Assembly (NCBI GenBank): GCA_021399445.1
Contig: JAJTUQ010000003.1
Coordinates: forward strand, 6,076,001-6,140,000
Length of the DNA: 64,000 nt
Direction: 5' to 3'
Source of the DNA: Xylogone sp. PMI_703
Lineage: Eukaryota; Ascomycota; Leotiomycetes
Numbering within the stretch: the stretch's first letter is position 1; each line of letters starts with the position of its first letter. Below, in pieces: positions 24,196 to 35,360 of this stretch. The notes beneath the pieces are model-generated. The model saw nothing but the letters and a program-made list of their open reading frames with translations, had not been told where the DNA came from and did no database searches. A program made the translations under genes and the position numbers.

Positions 24196-25785
24196 CTACC
24201 TCTCGAACCCGATCTCGAGCTCAGTTGAGTCCACAGCAAATGTAAGACGAAACCACCCAGGCTTCTCAGATCGGTACGCCTCCCCCGTGGCGAACCATAC
24301 TCCGTGTTTGATCATCTTCCACGCCAGTTCTCGCTCACATTTAATCGACGGAAATTCCAGGAATCTTGATAAATCTATCCAGATAAACGGGGCGGAGTAG
24401 CTTCTCAGTAGTTAGCCAAAAGTTATGTTGCTGTTAGATAAAAACCATAGAATACCAGGCAACATATGGGATGTCTTTTTCCTTTAGTAACGTGATACAA
24501 TGCTCATAGGATTGTGATAACTTTGATCTGAGCTTCCGAAAGTATCCGTCAAGAAATTCTTGGTCAGCGAGGATTGCGGACCATGCCGAATCGGCCAGAG
24601 AGGATGTCCATGCAAATTTACTTTCAGACACATCAATTAGCTTTTATTTCATTCTGGAATCGAATAATGAGCAAACCTACGATACAGCCCGAATAGCAGC
24701 GTGAAGAGTTTTGTTGTTCTGGGAAACAAACACGCCTATCCGGATACCATTTGAACAGAAGTCCTAGTCATCACGGAATTAGATTGATTGCTGTATTAGT
24801 ATCCATTTATACAAGTACCCACCTTACTCATCCCATATAGACAATGCACTAGACTTGGATCAATGTACTTCTCGATTTCCAAGGAGAGGACCGATTTAAA
24901 CTGCGGAGGATGAGGGAAGTCGCTGCTTGAGAACACAGAATTCGCGTATACTTCGTCACTAATTTCGGTAATTTTCAGTTATCACCTTAGATACTCTCAA
25001 TACGATGTCCTGTACTATTACACAATACTCACCTAATGAAGTGGATATTGTATTTTGCACACAGCCGAAGATATGCTTCGATGACGTTCGTGGGATATAA
25101 CGTCCCAAACGGGTTATGCGGATTGCAAAAGAGTAGTGCCTTCACAGGAGTTCCATTCGTATTTGCCTCAATCAAGGCATCTTCGTAGCACTTGACGGCT
25201 TCAAGGGAGGTAGGATCAACACCCGAGGATTCAAAGCTAACGAGGACCGGTTTAACTTCAGCGCGGTTGACCATATCACTTATGAATCCGACGTAGGTTG
25301 GACGGCCGAGAAGGATCCCATCGCCTTTTTCAGCCAAGCAGAATGAAATGGTATCAATGACTGATGATACCCCTGCCAAGACCGTCACATGTTCCAGTAC
25401 CAACGGGTGGTTTGGTCGAAAGGTGGCGTTCATGAACTTGGCTATGTTCGAACGTAGCTCATCGGAGCCAACTGATCCGTCGCCATAGGTGAGAGACTTG
25501 GGACGAATTTTGAGAGTAGAGTTGATATGTTCAGTAATTTCTTGATGCCTACAGCAGATACCCTAGGATTAGTACTTTTCTAAACTTAAATACTCATTAA
25601 GGAGTTTTAGATGAGGGAGCAACTAGAGTGAAGGCATCTCGATACATGAGTCTATTTTCTGCCACCCCGAGAGAGATCATCCCATCAGGATTGGACTCTC
25701 GATCGTATAAATTTGTCGACCCAGCGCTCATTATTTGCTTGATATCATTCGGCTTAATGTTGTAAGCTGCACGTGAAGACAGCAT
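24196..25785 (-). CDS. Class I/II aminotransferase, ACC synthase-like
   Basis: PLP-dependent enzyme of the 1-aminocyclopropane-1-carboxylate synthase-like group. Six exons read leftward (25785-25646, 25548-25033, 24958-24823, 24763-24681, 24620-24456, 24400-24196) give 414 residues, all in phase. Diagnostic segments include YDRESNPDGMISLGVAEN near the N-terminus, YGDGSVGSDELR, FCNPHNPFGTLYP, SDEVYANSVF, the PLP lysine in YGMSK (Lys264, at an exon junction), NGIRIG, and the C-terminal WFRLTFAVD. Fungal members make ACC only in some cases; many act in amino-acid or secondary metabolism. It shares a 578-base divergent promoter region with the GFA-domain gene. The first donor (GTATCG) is atypical but restores ENRLMHQEI. 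Confidence 0.85.
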
Positions 25786-26363
25786 GATTGATAGGGATCT
25801 GAAGATGAATACTCAAAAAGCCGTAGTCAAATGTAAAGTGCTTAGATTGAGAACTGAAAGTAATAAAGAGCCATACGGTTGTCTACAACTATATATAGAT
25901 AGATATAATATCTTCAGTGGTATCGTTTTATGCAGATTCGACCTCCTGATGCCAAGTCCTACATTATGCATGATTGAGAGAACTGACGTACGAACGAGAC
26001 GAATCACGGGGTAATCGTCAAGGAGACCCACTTTTGACGAGATACCCGAACGAGGTCCCATTTTACCCGAGCTGCAGAAGGATAAGACCGATTAGACTAG
26101 GTCATATCGTATCTCAGTCTATACTTTTGGGTAACATGTACAATTGCTATTACCTGTAGCCATCAGATACAGAAGGATATGGAGTTAACTAGACATAAAG
26201 CCTGCATCATCTGGCTTCAGAAGCAAGATCAACATACTTCAAACCGTTCATCTTACAACTCCTTCCTATATAATGGGCTTTCATCCCACCACAGATAGAC
26301 AGAATCCTATTCAAATATATTTAAGTTCCTCCAACATATCATAACCATCTATTAAATACAACC
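25786..26363. other. Divergent promoter region
   Basis: It separates the aminotransferase (minus) and GFA (plus) genes. A TATATAAT tract near 26265-26273 lies about 95 bases before the GFA start. No gene is seen. Confidence 0.6.
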
Positions 26364-26864
26364 ATGGCAGATGACATACCCACCACCAAGCCAACTCCTT
26401 CAAGTTCTGCTTCACCATCACTTCCATCCCCCCCACAAACAGGCCGCTGCCAATGCCCCTCCAACCCCGTAACATACACAATCACCTCCCCTCCACAATC
26501 CCTCAACGTATGTTACTGCACCGAATGCCAGCGCCAGTCCGGCTCCGCCTTCGCCCTGACACTCGTCGTGCCTTCCAGCGGCCTCGTGGTCTCCAGCGAC
26601 TCAATGGCGCAGCTACATCCGTTCGAAAGGAAGACCGAGTCCGGCAGGATCAGAGGCGGTTTCTTCTGCTCCAAGTGCGGGGTGCGGATCTGGCATTTTG
26701 ATCCGGCGAGGCCTGAGTGGGTGAGCATCAAGGCTGGGACGCTGGATACTAAGGTGGATTTTCGTGCTGCGAAGCATATTTGGACGAAGAGGAAGTTGGT
26801 GGGGGTGGTTATTCCCGAGGGGGTGGAGGCGTTTGAGGAGGAGCCTGATAAGGGGCCAGTTTGA
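26364..26864 (+). CDS. GFA / CENP-V domain protein
   Basis: Single exon of 166 residues. The zinc-binding cysteines of the glutathione-dependent formaldehyde-activating (GFA, CENP-V/Mss4-like) fold are present: CQC (29,31), CYCTEC (50,52,55), and FCSKCG (102,105), with the conserved QRQSGSAFAL after the central cluster. Family members bind glutathione adducts or similar small thiols. Many fungal genomes carry dozens and few have known roles. The N-terminus (residues 1-25) is Ser/Pro-rich and probably disordered. Confidence 0.88.
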   Translation: MADDIPTTKPTPSSSASPSLPSPPQTGRCQCPSNPVTYTITSPPQSLNVCYCTECQRQSGSAFALTLVVPSSGLVVSSDSMAQLHPFERKTESGRIRGGFFCSKCGVRIWHFDPARPEWVSIKAGTLDTKVDFRAAKHIWTKRKLVGVVIPEGVEAFEEEPDKGPV

Positions 26865-27616
26865 TTGAGGCTATTGTAGGGCCGGAGATTTGAGTGCTCG
26901 GGAGATCTCTTAGTCTATTCATCATAGTGGTCTCGCTAGCAGAGAATTTGCAAAGGGAGAAACAAATGGATGGGGTTTTGCCTTGGATATCAATTGCCTC
27001 TGATCATTCTAAGTAGTTGTTTAATCAATATTATCAGTTTGAGTGTTTTTATAAGTCTTCGCTCGAATAGGGTAAAGGCGTGGAATGTCCAATTATCACA
27101 ACTGTAGTCTGTCAACTATTGTACTCACATGTATGTATATTCATGCCGGAACAGAAAGTATATTGCAATACAACGGTGGAGATGGATGTGGGTGACACCC
27201 CCTGTAAATACAGGTGATTATAGCGATTCATCTCCCTGTTTAGCTAGCTAACCAGTCCGAGGTTGTGAAGCACCATGGTATCATGTTTCTCCGAAGCACC
27301 CCTCGGCTCTTCACAACACAATGGCTTGGAGTATTATAGATGATCTGGAGAAGAGTGATGGTTTCCACCAAGATGGGAATAGGATAGATTCATCCAATGT
27401 TTTACTAGCAGACAACTCCAAATGAGGATATGCAATAAACTATCATACAGTCATTACTCCGTGAATGTCCCTCCCTCCTCACACCACATGATTTGCCGCA
27501 GCCCTAGATTCCCAGATAGATACAGCCTCCTTTACAAGCCTTTCACAAGACAATCCAACATTCACCCCTAATTTTCTTTCCCTCCCATTTTATGTTCTTT
27601 AATTTCACATACACAT
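26865..27616. other. Intergenic between convergent genes
   Basis: 3' flanks of the GFA and P450 genes; no gene or repeat is supported. Confidence 0.6.
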
Positions 27617-29246
27617 TTACGCATTAGCTCTCTTGCGAATACCAACCTGGCATTCAAGAGGCTTTCTCAAAAAACCTTCGCGGGTCTCTAGGACGTCCTG
27701 GTAGAGATCGAACTCATATCTGCGGAACGTAGTGCTGATGATCAGAGCGAGTTCCATCTCTGCCACGTTGCGGCCAACACAGCTTCGGGGACCGTAGCTG
27801 AATGGGATAAAAGCGTTCTTTTGACGTTCGGTGAGATTGCTCCACCGGTCGGGGTTGAATTCATCGGCGTCTGGACCCCAGATCTCTTTGCTGTGGTGGA
27901 TAGTGTAGGTTGGGACGGAAAGAACAGTACCGGCGGGGAAGTGACGACCACAGACACTGGCACCTGGGCCCGGGGGGACGACACGAGGGAGGCCAAGAGC
28001 AGATGTGGAGTGGATACGCATGGTCTCTTGGATAACATACTGAAGATACTTGAGATCTTTGACCATTTCGTAAGTGGGGACAGTGTCGGCGGGTATAGCG
28101 GCATCGAGCTCCTTTTGTAGCTTTTGGACAACTCCTGGAGTTTTGACGGCCCAGTATAAGATGGCACATGAGGTGTTCGAGGTGGTGTCGCTTCCAGCAA
28201 TCAATTGTGTCAGGGCTTCTGCAGTGAGTTCTGATCGACCAAGTTTGGCACCAGTTTCATCTTTGCCTTCCATGAGACGAGCGAGGAGGTCAACACGTTG
28301 TAGATCTTTCTGGGCTCCATCAAGGCGTTGGGCGACACGTGCAATAGCGATACCAGCCAGATTCTCCACGGCTTCAACACCTTTGGAGAAGAAAGGGTCG
28401 GGCAACCATTTAGCATAAGGCTTCAGCGCTGGGAAGCACCCCAGTGTCCCAGAGATCTCACCACGCCGGTTGAGAACTTCAACTGCAGGGGCATAGGTGA
28501 TAGGAGCATCAGGAGTCATGCGGATTTCAGCAATATCTCTGCCTTTCTCGAGCATACCAAATGGAGCACCAAAGGCAAGGTCTCCAATCATATCAAAGGC
28601 CAGGTAGTTGAACCAGTTGAGGCAGTCAATTTTGGCGAAGCCACCGTGGGCATTGGTCGACAAGCTGTCCCACTGACGGACAAAGATATCGAGGTTTTGG
28701 TGCATGTATGTTTCGAACTGGGCGACTGATTTGGCTGAGAAGGTGTGGGAGACGGTCTTGCGTTTACGGGTGTGCTCAGCTCGGTCACGGGTGTTAAAGA
28801 GACCGCGCTGGATGGAGACAAAGGCATCGTAGAAATCCCTGTGATTGAACTATCAGCATTGTTGAGTTCCAAGACACAAAAGGATGGATGCTACTAGGAA
28901 ACCAGGAAGGGAAGTAATGCATATTGTAGCAAATAATGGCAACCTACGACTTCAAGAAACCATTTCCATGACCATAGATGGGAACAATGGCTGCATCATC
29001 CGCAACACTGACGTGGTTTGGCTGGATGCGGAGGAATTTGCCGCACTTCTTATGCCATTCATCGACAACCTTGTACCGCCGGCCCTGGCGGGCTTGTTTC
29101 ATGAGCCATAAGTTGCTAAACTTGGCGACAAAAGGCCCTGGGATGTCATTCAGGGCTGTGTTGGAGGTGAGATATGGCACGAGATAGTAGAGGATGAAGG
29201 CGACGGGGATGATGTACGGCGTGAGAAGGAGATCCACAACCGCCAT
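27617..29246 (-). CDS. bphA: CYP53-type cytochrome P450, benzoate 4-monooxygenase
   Basis: Hydroxylates benzoate to 4-hydroxybenzoate at the ER, feeding the protocatechuate branch of the beta-ketoadipate pathway. Two exons (29246-28948, 28838-27617) give 506 residues. A membrane anchor (residues about 5-25) is followed by the ALNDIPGPF hinge. The CYP53 hallmarks YGHGNGFLKSDFYDAF, FGAPFGMLEKG, and LTAEALTQLIAGSDTTSNT (I-helix, about 314-319) are present. ExxR is in ETMR (371-374), and the heme cysteine is in FSYGPRSCVGRN (Cys453). Resemblance to fungal benzoate 4-hydroxylase is near full length. The single intron falls inside the FLK-SDFYDAF segment. Function is confident by family, not tested here. 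Confidence 0.92.
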
Positions 29247-31166
29247 TTTGACGTTTGCCTAGGGATATAGTGAAGGTTGATGACTTCTTGGATGTGCTGT
29301 TGTCTTATGTGGGCGGGGATGGACTATGTTCGTATATCAATCTTCGAATCTGCAGAACAAGCCCGATCCTGCTAACAATGCGGCTCTTTCAGTAACTGCT
29401 GCAATAGTAACGGATACCTAGTTCGGTCCGAAGTCGTAGAGCATAGAAATAGGGTTTGTTGACTAGTATTGAGGGCAACACGGTGCTGAACGGACGGCCG
29501 GAAGTATGGCGAGGGCGAGTGCAGCCAGCAAAGGCGTGCAAGACGGAGGAAAGAGCAACGCCGCAAACAGTATCACTGTCGAGTGTATGCTACAAACATT
29601 GATGCCAGCGAGAAAAGGGCGCCCGAGATGCCCAAGGTTATATAGAGACGTCGCCGAAGATGGAGTCAAATGCCGTTTCGTCCTTCCGCTCCGCGAAAGG
29701 TCGCAGTGCTCCACCCCGCACTAAGGCTGTGGAATTCTGGCGGCTGCTAGTTTCGGCTCCTCCATCGTCTGGCGGGTGACCAGATGTGCACGCTGATTGG
29801 TTGTAGTAGAGAGATTGGCCAATCAACATGTGTGCAAGTATTGTTGCCTGAGATAAGAGGCTCCTACAGAGATACGTGACACTTGACCAGCGGCGCTGAG
29901 TCAGCAGGCACCTTCATAGGGCCAGAGTGACGCACTTGGGAATCTTAGTGGGCATCTCGGGAGCCAGGCGCGGTAAAGCAGTCTGCCAGCTTCAAAGCAC
30001 CGCGTCTTCCGTCTGCCTCCGTTGACGCTGCTCGGCCTGTTACCACGGATGCCAGTCTACGTCCGTAAGCTTCTTGGAAGCTTCGATGGGCCACTGCTTC
30101 CCCTTCTTCCCCTTCATCAACCTTAGTGTGGCGCCGTCTCCAGTCTCTTCCCCTGATCTTGGCCGTAAGACCAGTAATCTTCTCCGCATTATTTGGCTTC
30201 CTAATCATGCGCACCTTGTGCCTTGTTACTTGTTACTTCTTGTACACCGACTCTGCAGATTACTTTCATATCATGTTGACTGTGCCAGTTGAGGCCGTCT
30301 TCATTACGCTCTTTCGTATATCCTTGTTTTTGAATAGTTGCAGTATTCAGTAAATGACTTCTCCGTCAGCCCGGCCATTGGGTTGTCGCTTGACTCACTT
30401 CTCTTCTTTTCTCCACAGCGGTACTGGATATCGCGGCTTCATCGTTACAGCGAAGTTCAGAGAACTCCAGCGGCCACCACCAAGAATCAGGAGTCATGTT
30501 GCACAATCGAGCAGCATGTATGGTAACACGTACGTTATGTCCGCCACGCTTTGTGATAATTGCGGAGGTATGTTACGTCCGAGATATCTTGCTCTTTGTC
30601 TTCATCCGAGGACACCACATTCTTTCGTGCACAATGTCTATGTTGTATCACCTCAATGACCAAGGTGGCGATACATTATTTGCATGTATGCCTTGTTGGT
30701 GGGAAGATATCTTTGCGGTATATAAAAAAGGGCTCATAAAGGGTTCTGGAAGGCCCGGATGTAACCCATCAGGGAAAATTTGCCGCACCGTGTGTCCGTC
30801 CGTTATGTCGTACAGCGAAGCCAATCGAGACCTTATCTCGGGTCCTTCTGCATTGCAGTGCTTCCCAGGATCCCAGTCAATGAAGATGAATGCCGAGAAT
30901 GCGTAGCTCCGAGCGGGATATGAAAGTAGGGCATGGCCGGGGCTTGTTCATAAGGGTGTGGACAGGGTGGCGGGGTCCTGTTATGCAAACGCCTATATTC
31001 AGTATCCCACGATGGTAGGCGAATCCATCACCAGCTTCAGACAAGTATATTCAACTCGTCAGAAATGCGTATGCAAATTAATGTTTAACAGCTACTATTC
31101 AACCGAGATCTATTATCATCATTATACCGCTTCTTGACTAATAGTTCATGACTGTCACGTCGTCAT
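29247..31166. other. Intergenic, 1.9 kb
   Basis: Contains the P450 promoter. A TATA-like TATATAAAAAAGG near 30719-30731 has no supportable gene behind it, and the frames at 30074-30906 carry no recognisable features. Confidence 0.5.
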
Positions 31167-32192
31167 TTACGCTACCGCATCATCCAACAAACGACTATGA
31201 GCCTCGTACGCTTTCTTTGCATAACCTACCAAGTCGTCTCCGTACTTTTCCTCGAATTTCCCATCAAAAACCTCGATGCTGAACCACCCACGAAATCCAG
31301 TTGTCAGAACGGCCTGCACAACCGACGCAATCGGAAGATAACCACCATCGTACGGCAGCGGTCTGTAATCATGACTCCATTGACCTCTAGGCCGGAGGCC
31401 AGACTCATCTGTCTTAGGTTCTAACGGCGGCGACACTTTGTAAGCATCACTGATCTGGAAGAAGAATATCTTTTCTGGGGGTATAGTCCTGGCAAGTTCG
31501 TCCAGGCTGATGCGGTAACTCATCGTCAATTCCATTTCAGAGACATTGGCAGTCTCAATGCGTCCGGATTCTGTGGTCGGGTCTCCCCATTCTCCTCCTG
31601 CAGTCTGGAAAGTGTCTAAGCACAATCCAAGATTAGGACGATCAGCCATTTTAACGATGGTCCAAACATCTTTCCAGGTGGGCGCATGAGTTGCCCAGCA
31701 CCAGTTCTCGTAGGCAATACGGAAGCCTCTGAGGGCAAGTATGTCGGCTAACTCAGCAAGGTCGGCAGCCAGCTGTGAGATTGATGAGGTGATGTTAGGA
31801 GAATCCGAGGAGCCAACCTGCAGCATATCGGTTCCAACCGCCGACATGATGTCCATCCAGCCTCTTGCCCTCTGTAGCGCTTCTTCCCGCTCTTTGCTCC
31901 CTAGTTCCCAGCCCTCAAAATTGGAAAAGGGTTGCAGGACCAATACTTTTAGCTTACGGCTCTCACATAGCTTTCGGACCTGTTTACCAGCCTCGCAGAG
32001 AGATTCATAGTCATCATCGGCTATCTCTTTGTTAAAGTGTCGACTAGCATAGGACTGTAAATCCGGGAAGGAAAGCTCAATCCCACCGAAGCCGCCTTTC
32101 TCAATTGCATCGAGCTTCTGTTCTAGAGTATGTCTTGGCAGGCCGATAGAACATGATGCAAATGAGAGAGGAACAGAAATTGTTGCCGACAT
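31167..32192 (-). CDS. Xylose-isomerase-like TIM barrel protein, 3-dehydroshikimate dehydratase-like
   Basis: Single exon of 341 residues in the sugar phosphate isomerase/epimerase (AP-endonuclease 2) superfamily. The first strand region FGGIELSFPDL is typical. Metal ligands expected for a DHS dehydratase are visible as Glu162 (AYENW), Asp193 (CLDTFQ), Gln246 (FFQISDA), and Glu307 (FSIEVFD). In fungi such proteins convert 3-dehydroshikimate to protocatechuate in quinate use. This one could instead act on another hydroxylated ring or sugar. It lies 1.9 kb from the CYP53 gene, whose product also leads to protocatechuate, which supports but does not prove the aromatic role. Confidence 0.78.
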   Translation of the reverse strand: MSATISVPLSFASCSIGLPRHTLEQKLDAIEKGGFGGIELSFPDLQSYASRHFNKEIADDDYESLCEAGKQVRKLCESRKLKVLVLQPFSNFEGWELGSKEREEALQRARGWMDIMSAVGTDMLQVGSSDSPNITSSISQLAADLAELADILALRGFRIAYENWCWATHAPTWKDVWTIVKMADRPNLGLCLDTFQTAGGEWGDPTTESGRIETANVSEMELTMSYRISLDELARTIPPEKIFFFQISDAYKVSPPLEPKTDESGLRPRGQWSHDYRPLPYDGGYLPIASVVQAVLTTGFRGWFSIEVFDGKFEEKYGDDLVGYAKKAYEAHSRLLDDAVA

Positions 32193-32990
32193 TCTAGATT
32201 AGTCTTCTAAGGGACAACATCCAACAGATCCTATGCAAAATTATTGAAATAGCTAATCCAGTCCGGCGCTGTAAAATATACGGGCAACGCCTAAGACAGG
32301 TATGCGCCTTGTTAAATGAGTTCTCTAACCTAAATGAGTTCTCTAACCAGAATTTGCCTTGTTGAGATGGGTTTTGTAGAATATTTATTATTCGGATCAG
32401 ATTTCGAGGCATGATGTCACCCACAGATCCTACGCACGTCACACTTTCTACTCGACGTGGCGACCCACCACCAGCAATCTGTTCAATAGATATTCTAAGG
32501 TATTGATAGCAGAAATCGCAGGAAGATGATAATCTTCATATCTTACTCTAATCATAGCGTCTAGCACGGAGCTACTAACTACTGAAGCCATTTGCTGTTA
32601 GCATATCACAGAAAGAGGCTATACCTCGGCAACGACTTTCTCTTTTTGTAAATTCAAAAGAAACTGAAGTAACAAACATGATATATGAGGTTTCTATATG
32701 TTTAGATGAACCATAGAGTACAGTATAATCTATGTCCAAATAAATAGTCGATAGCTCTTATACATCAGCCACCGGAAGATCTCGAGTACCGAGGAGGTAC
32801 ATGTTATCTATTCACAAAGAGATAAGGGACATAGGTGGGGTATTAAGCTATCGTAGCTATCTTAGCCCAATACCGCATCATATAATGCGGCTTACCCGTC
32901 GCAAACCTTAAATAGTCAAAGAATGTCTTGAATAAAGAGAAGTACTTCATAGCCCTTGTCGAAATACCTTGCGCAGCGCGTTTTGCCCTT
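32193..32990. other. Divergent intergenic region
   Basis: Carries an 18-base tandem repeat at 32313-32348 and the promoters of the TIM-barrel and hydrolase genes. No gene is seen. Confidence 0.55.
32313..32348. repeat. Two tandem copies of an 18-base unit
   Basis: TAAATGAGTTCTCTAACC occurs twice head to tail without mismatch, 120-155 bases upstream of the TIM-barrel gene start at 32192. Confidence 0.75.
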
Positions 32991-35143
32991 ATGATGGTGC
33001 CCTCTGTTGCTTTGACTGTCCTTACCTTTGCAGCCTGGTCCTCTCTTCCTTCCTATGCGCTCAAGGTACCCCAAAGAACACCGTTCCAGTCACCGCTTGG
33101 TATCTCAAACTCGGCGACAGGAGATTGGAAATGGACGGATGTACGTCTATTGCTTCATCCATCGATGCGATAGATAGGCTGATTTAAGGACAGATTGAAC
33201 CAAGCCGAGATCTGGTCTGGCATCCTTGCTTCAAAGAGTTTCAATGTGCGAGATTAGATGTACCACTCGATTGGCTGGATCCTTCAGACGATGCGCGTGT
33301 TGTACTAGCCGTTATAAAGTTGCCTGCCACCGATCTTGAGGATTACAAAGGCCCAGTATTCACGAATCCAGGTGAGAGCTCTAGTCAGTGGGCTATTCAT
33401 ATCAGTGCTAAGGTTTAGGTGGTCCTGGTGGATCTGGAGTATGGTCTTTGAGAAGAGGAGGGAAAGCTCTTCAAAAGGTAGTAGGCGCAAATCATGATAT
33501 CATAAGTTTCGATCCTCGAGGCGGTAAGTAATATGTACGCACTTATATACAGAGTGAAATCAGCCCCTGACCAAGTCTAGTCGGAGCGTCCACTCCTGTC
33601 CTAAACTGTTGGCCATCGCGGCAGAGCGAATACGTCTGGTCCTTACAAGATGTAGGCGTGATTGACTCGCATCCGGGCCTAATATACGATGCATATGCTC
33701 GTGCAGCTGCTTCTTCGGAGCTGTGTACCTCTTTTGTTGGAGGCAATGAGACCACGGGGATATATGGACCATTAAGTTTCGTCAGCACCACATCAGCGGC
33801 TCGAGATATGTTGGAAATCCTGCATAAGACTGGACATGAGAAGATAAGGTACTGGGCATTTAGTTATGGTTCAGTTCTTGGTGGGATGTTTGCATCTATG
33901 TATCCCGATAAGATTGATCGAATGGTAAATGACGGTATGTGCTCTTACGGTTAAATATTTATTCCTTTGTTATAATGACACGGATGTAGGAAACGTTGAT
34001 TATGAAGAATGGGTCAACCGCGCGCATACACATTTTCTTCAGGACGCAGATACAGTTATGGCTGCATTTTATGAGCTTTGCCACCGTGCCGGACCCTCTC
34101 GGTGTGCCATCTACGAGCCTACTCCGGCTGCGATTGAAAAGCGCTTGAATAGCCTACTTGAAAAGCTCAAAATCAGTCCTCGGGTTGTATCAGACATCCC
34201 TGCCAGTTGTGTAGGTACTTGCCCAGGAGTCACAGTCATTCCTGAGCTCGTCACGTACTCCTCTCTTAAACGCCTCATATCTACCAGTCTTTATCGCCCT
34301 ATCCAGCTTTTCCCTGAACTCGCTCGTGTCTGTGCTGCACTTGAACAGGGAGATGGTGCTCCTTTCTTAGAAGTAGCTGGTGCTTGGGGATTGCGCCAGA
34401 AACAGTTCTCATGTGAATGCGGAATTCCAGGCATTCCGGAAGATCCAGAAGGGACCGATGATGCATTCCGAGCAATTATGTGTTCAGATGGCTTAGCAGA
34501 AAAAGATAATGTGGAGGGATTTATTCGCTATGCGGAGGATTTAATGGAGATGAGTTCTGCTGTTGGCGCAGTAAATATTCTGTTTCGAATTGCTTGCGTG
34601 GGCTGGAAAGCAAAAGCCAAGTGGAGATACTCAGGTATTCTCCCTCCGCTGTTAATAATGATTATCATAGAACCACAAGGCTAACTATTAGGGATGGTAT
34701 AGAACCATTTGGCGGCAATACCAGCTATCCTCTTCTCTTCATCGCCAATAAAGCCGACAACGTGACTCCGTTTCGTAGCGCACGAAATAATGCGGATAGA
34801 TTCAAGGATTCTGTAGTTCTGGTCCAAAACTCCTATGGTGTAAGTAGATACTCTTCACAGCCATCCTTTTGCTCAGCAGATGCACGATATTCAAAGTCAG
34901 GCTGACATCTCTTAGCATACCTCGTTAGCAGCTCCTTCATCCTGCACAGCATCGCATGTAAGAGCTTATTTCCAGGATGGAATCCTACCGGTTCCAGGTA
35001 CTAAATGTGACGCCGATATTGCTCCTTTCCAAGAGGTTGCCGATTTGTCTAAGGCCGCAGATAATGGAGTAGAAGAAATTCAGCATGCATTGTGGGAGTT
35101 AATGGAGGTCATGCCTTGGACAAATTTTGGAGGTAGGATATAG
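32991..35143 (+). CDS. Secreted alpha/beta hydrolase, S33 TAP-like peptidase
   Basis: Seven exons (32991-33140, 33194-33371, 33419-33523, 33581-33934, 33990-34634, 34703-34839, 34916-35143) give 598 residues. A signal peptide covers about 1-23. The oxyanion-hole motif is NPGGPGGSG (about 108-116), the nucleophile is in FSYGSVLGG (Ser242), the acid is in NKADNVTP (Asp496), and the histidine is in YGHTS (His524), within the TAP-like C-terminal domain. The fifth intron is in phase only with the acceptor at 34702, which restores the family segment EPFGGNTSYPLLF. Relatives are tripeptidyl aminopeptidases or proline iminopeptidases; some act on esters. Likely extracellular. Substrate unknown. Confidence 0.85.
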
Positions 35144-35360
35144 TGTACAAGCTGCCATTGCAAAGAAGGATTAAGATCCAAATGATAATTCCCTGCTGAT
35201 TCGTTTTCATGCCCGATCATCCAAATCATTATATGAAAAAGGTCCTCAATTGCACAAATCAAAAGTGTAATATACCCGAGTCTATCTTACACAAGCCCTA
35301 ACCAAACGCAGCGCCAAGGTCCAAGTGCCCCTAATCGAATACAGTAGTCTTAAAGTGGAT

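Noticed and set aside
30496..30906. 136-codon frame behind a TATA-like box near 30719
   Set aside because: The TATA-like tract is inside the frame, not ahead of it, and the translation is not recognisable.
34651..34691. 41-base intron as the fifth intron of the S33 hydrolase, or a frameshift there
   Set aside because: Using donor 34635 with acceptor 34702 gives a normal 68-base intron, keeps phase, and restores the family segment.
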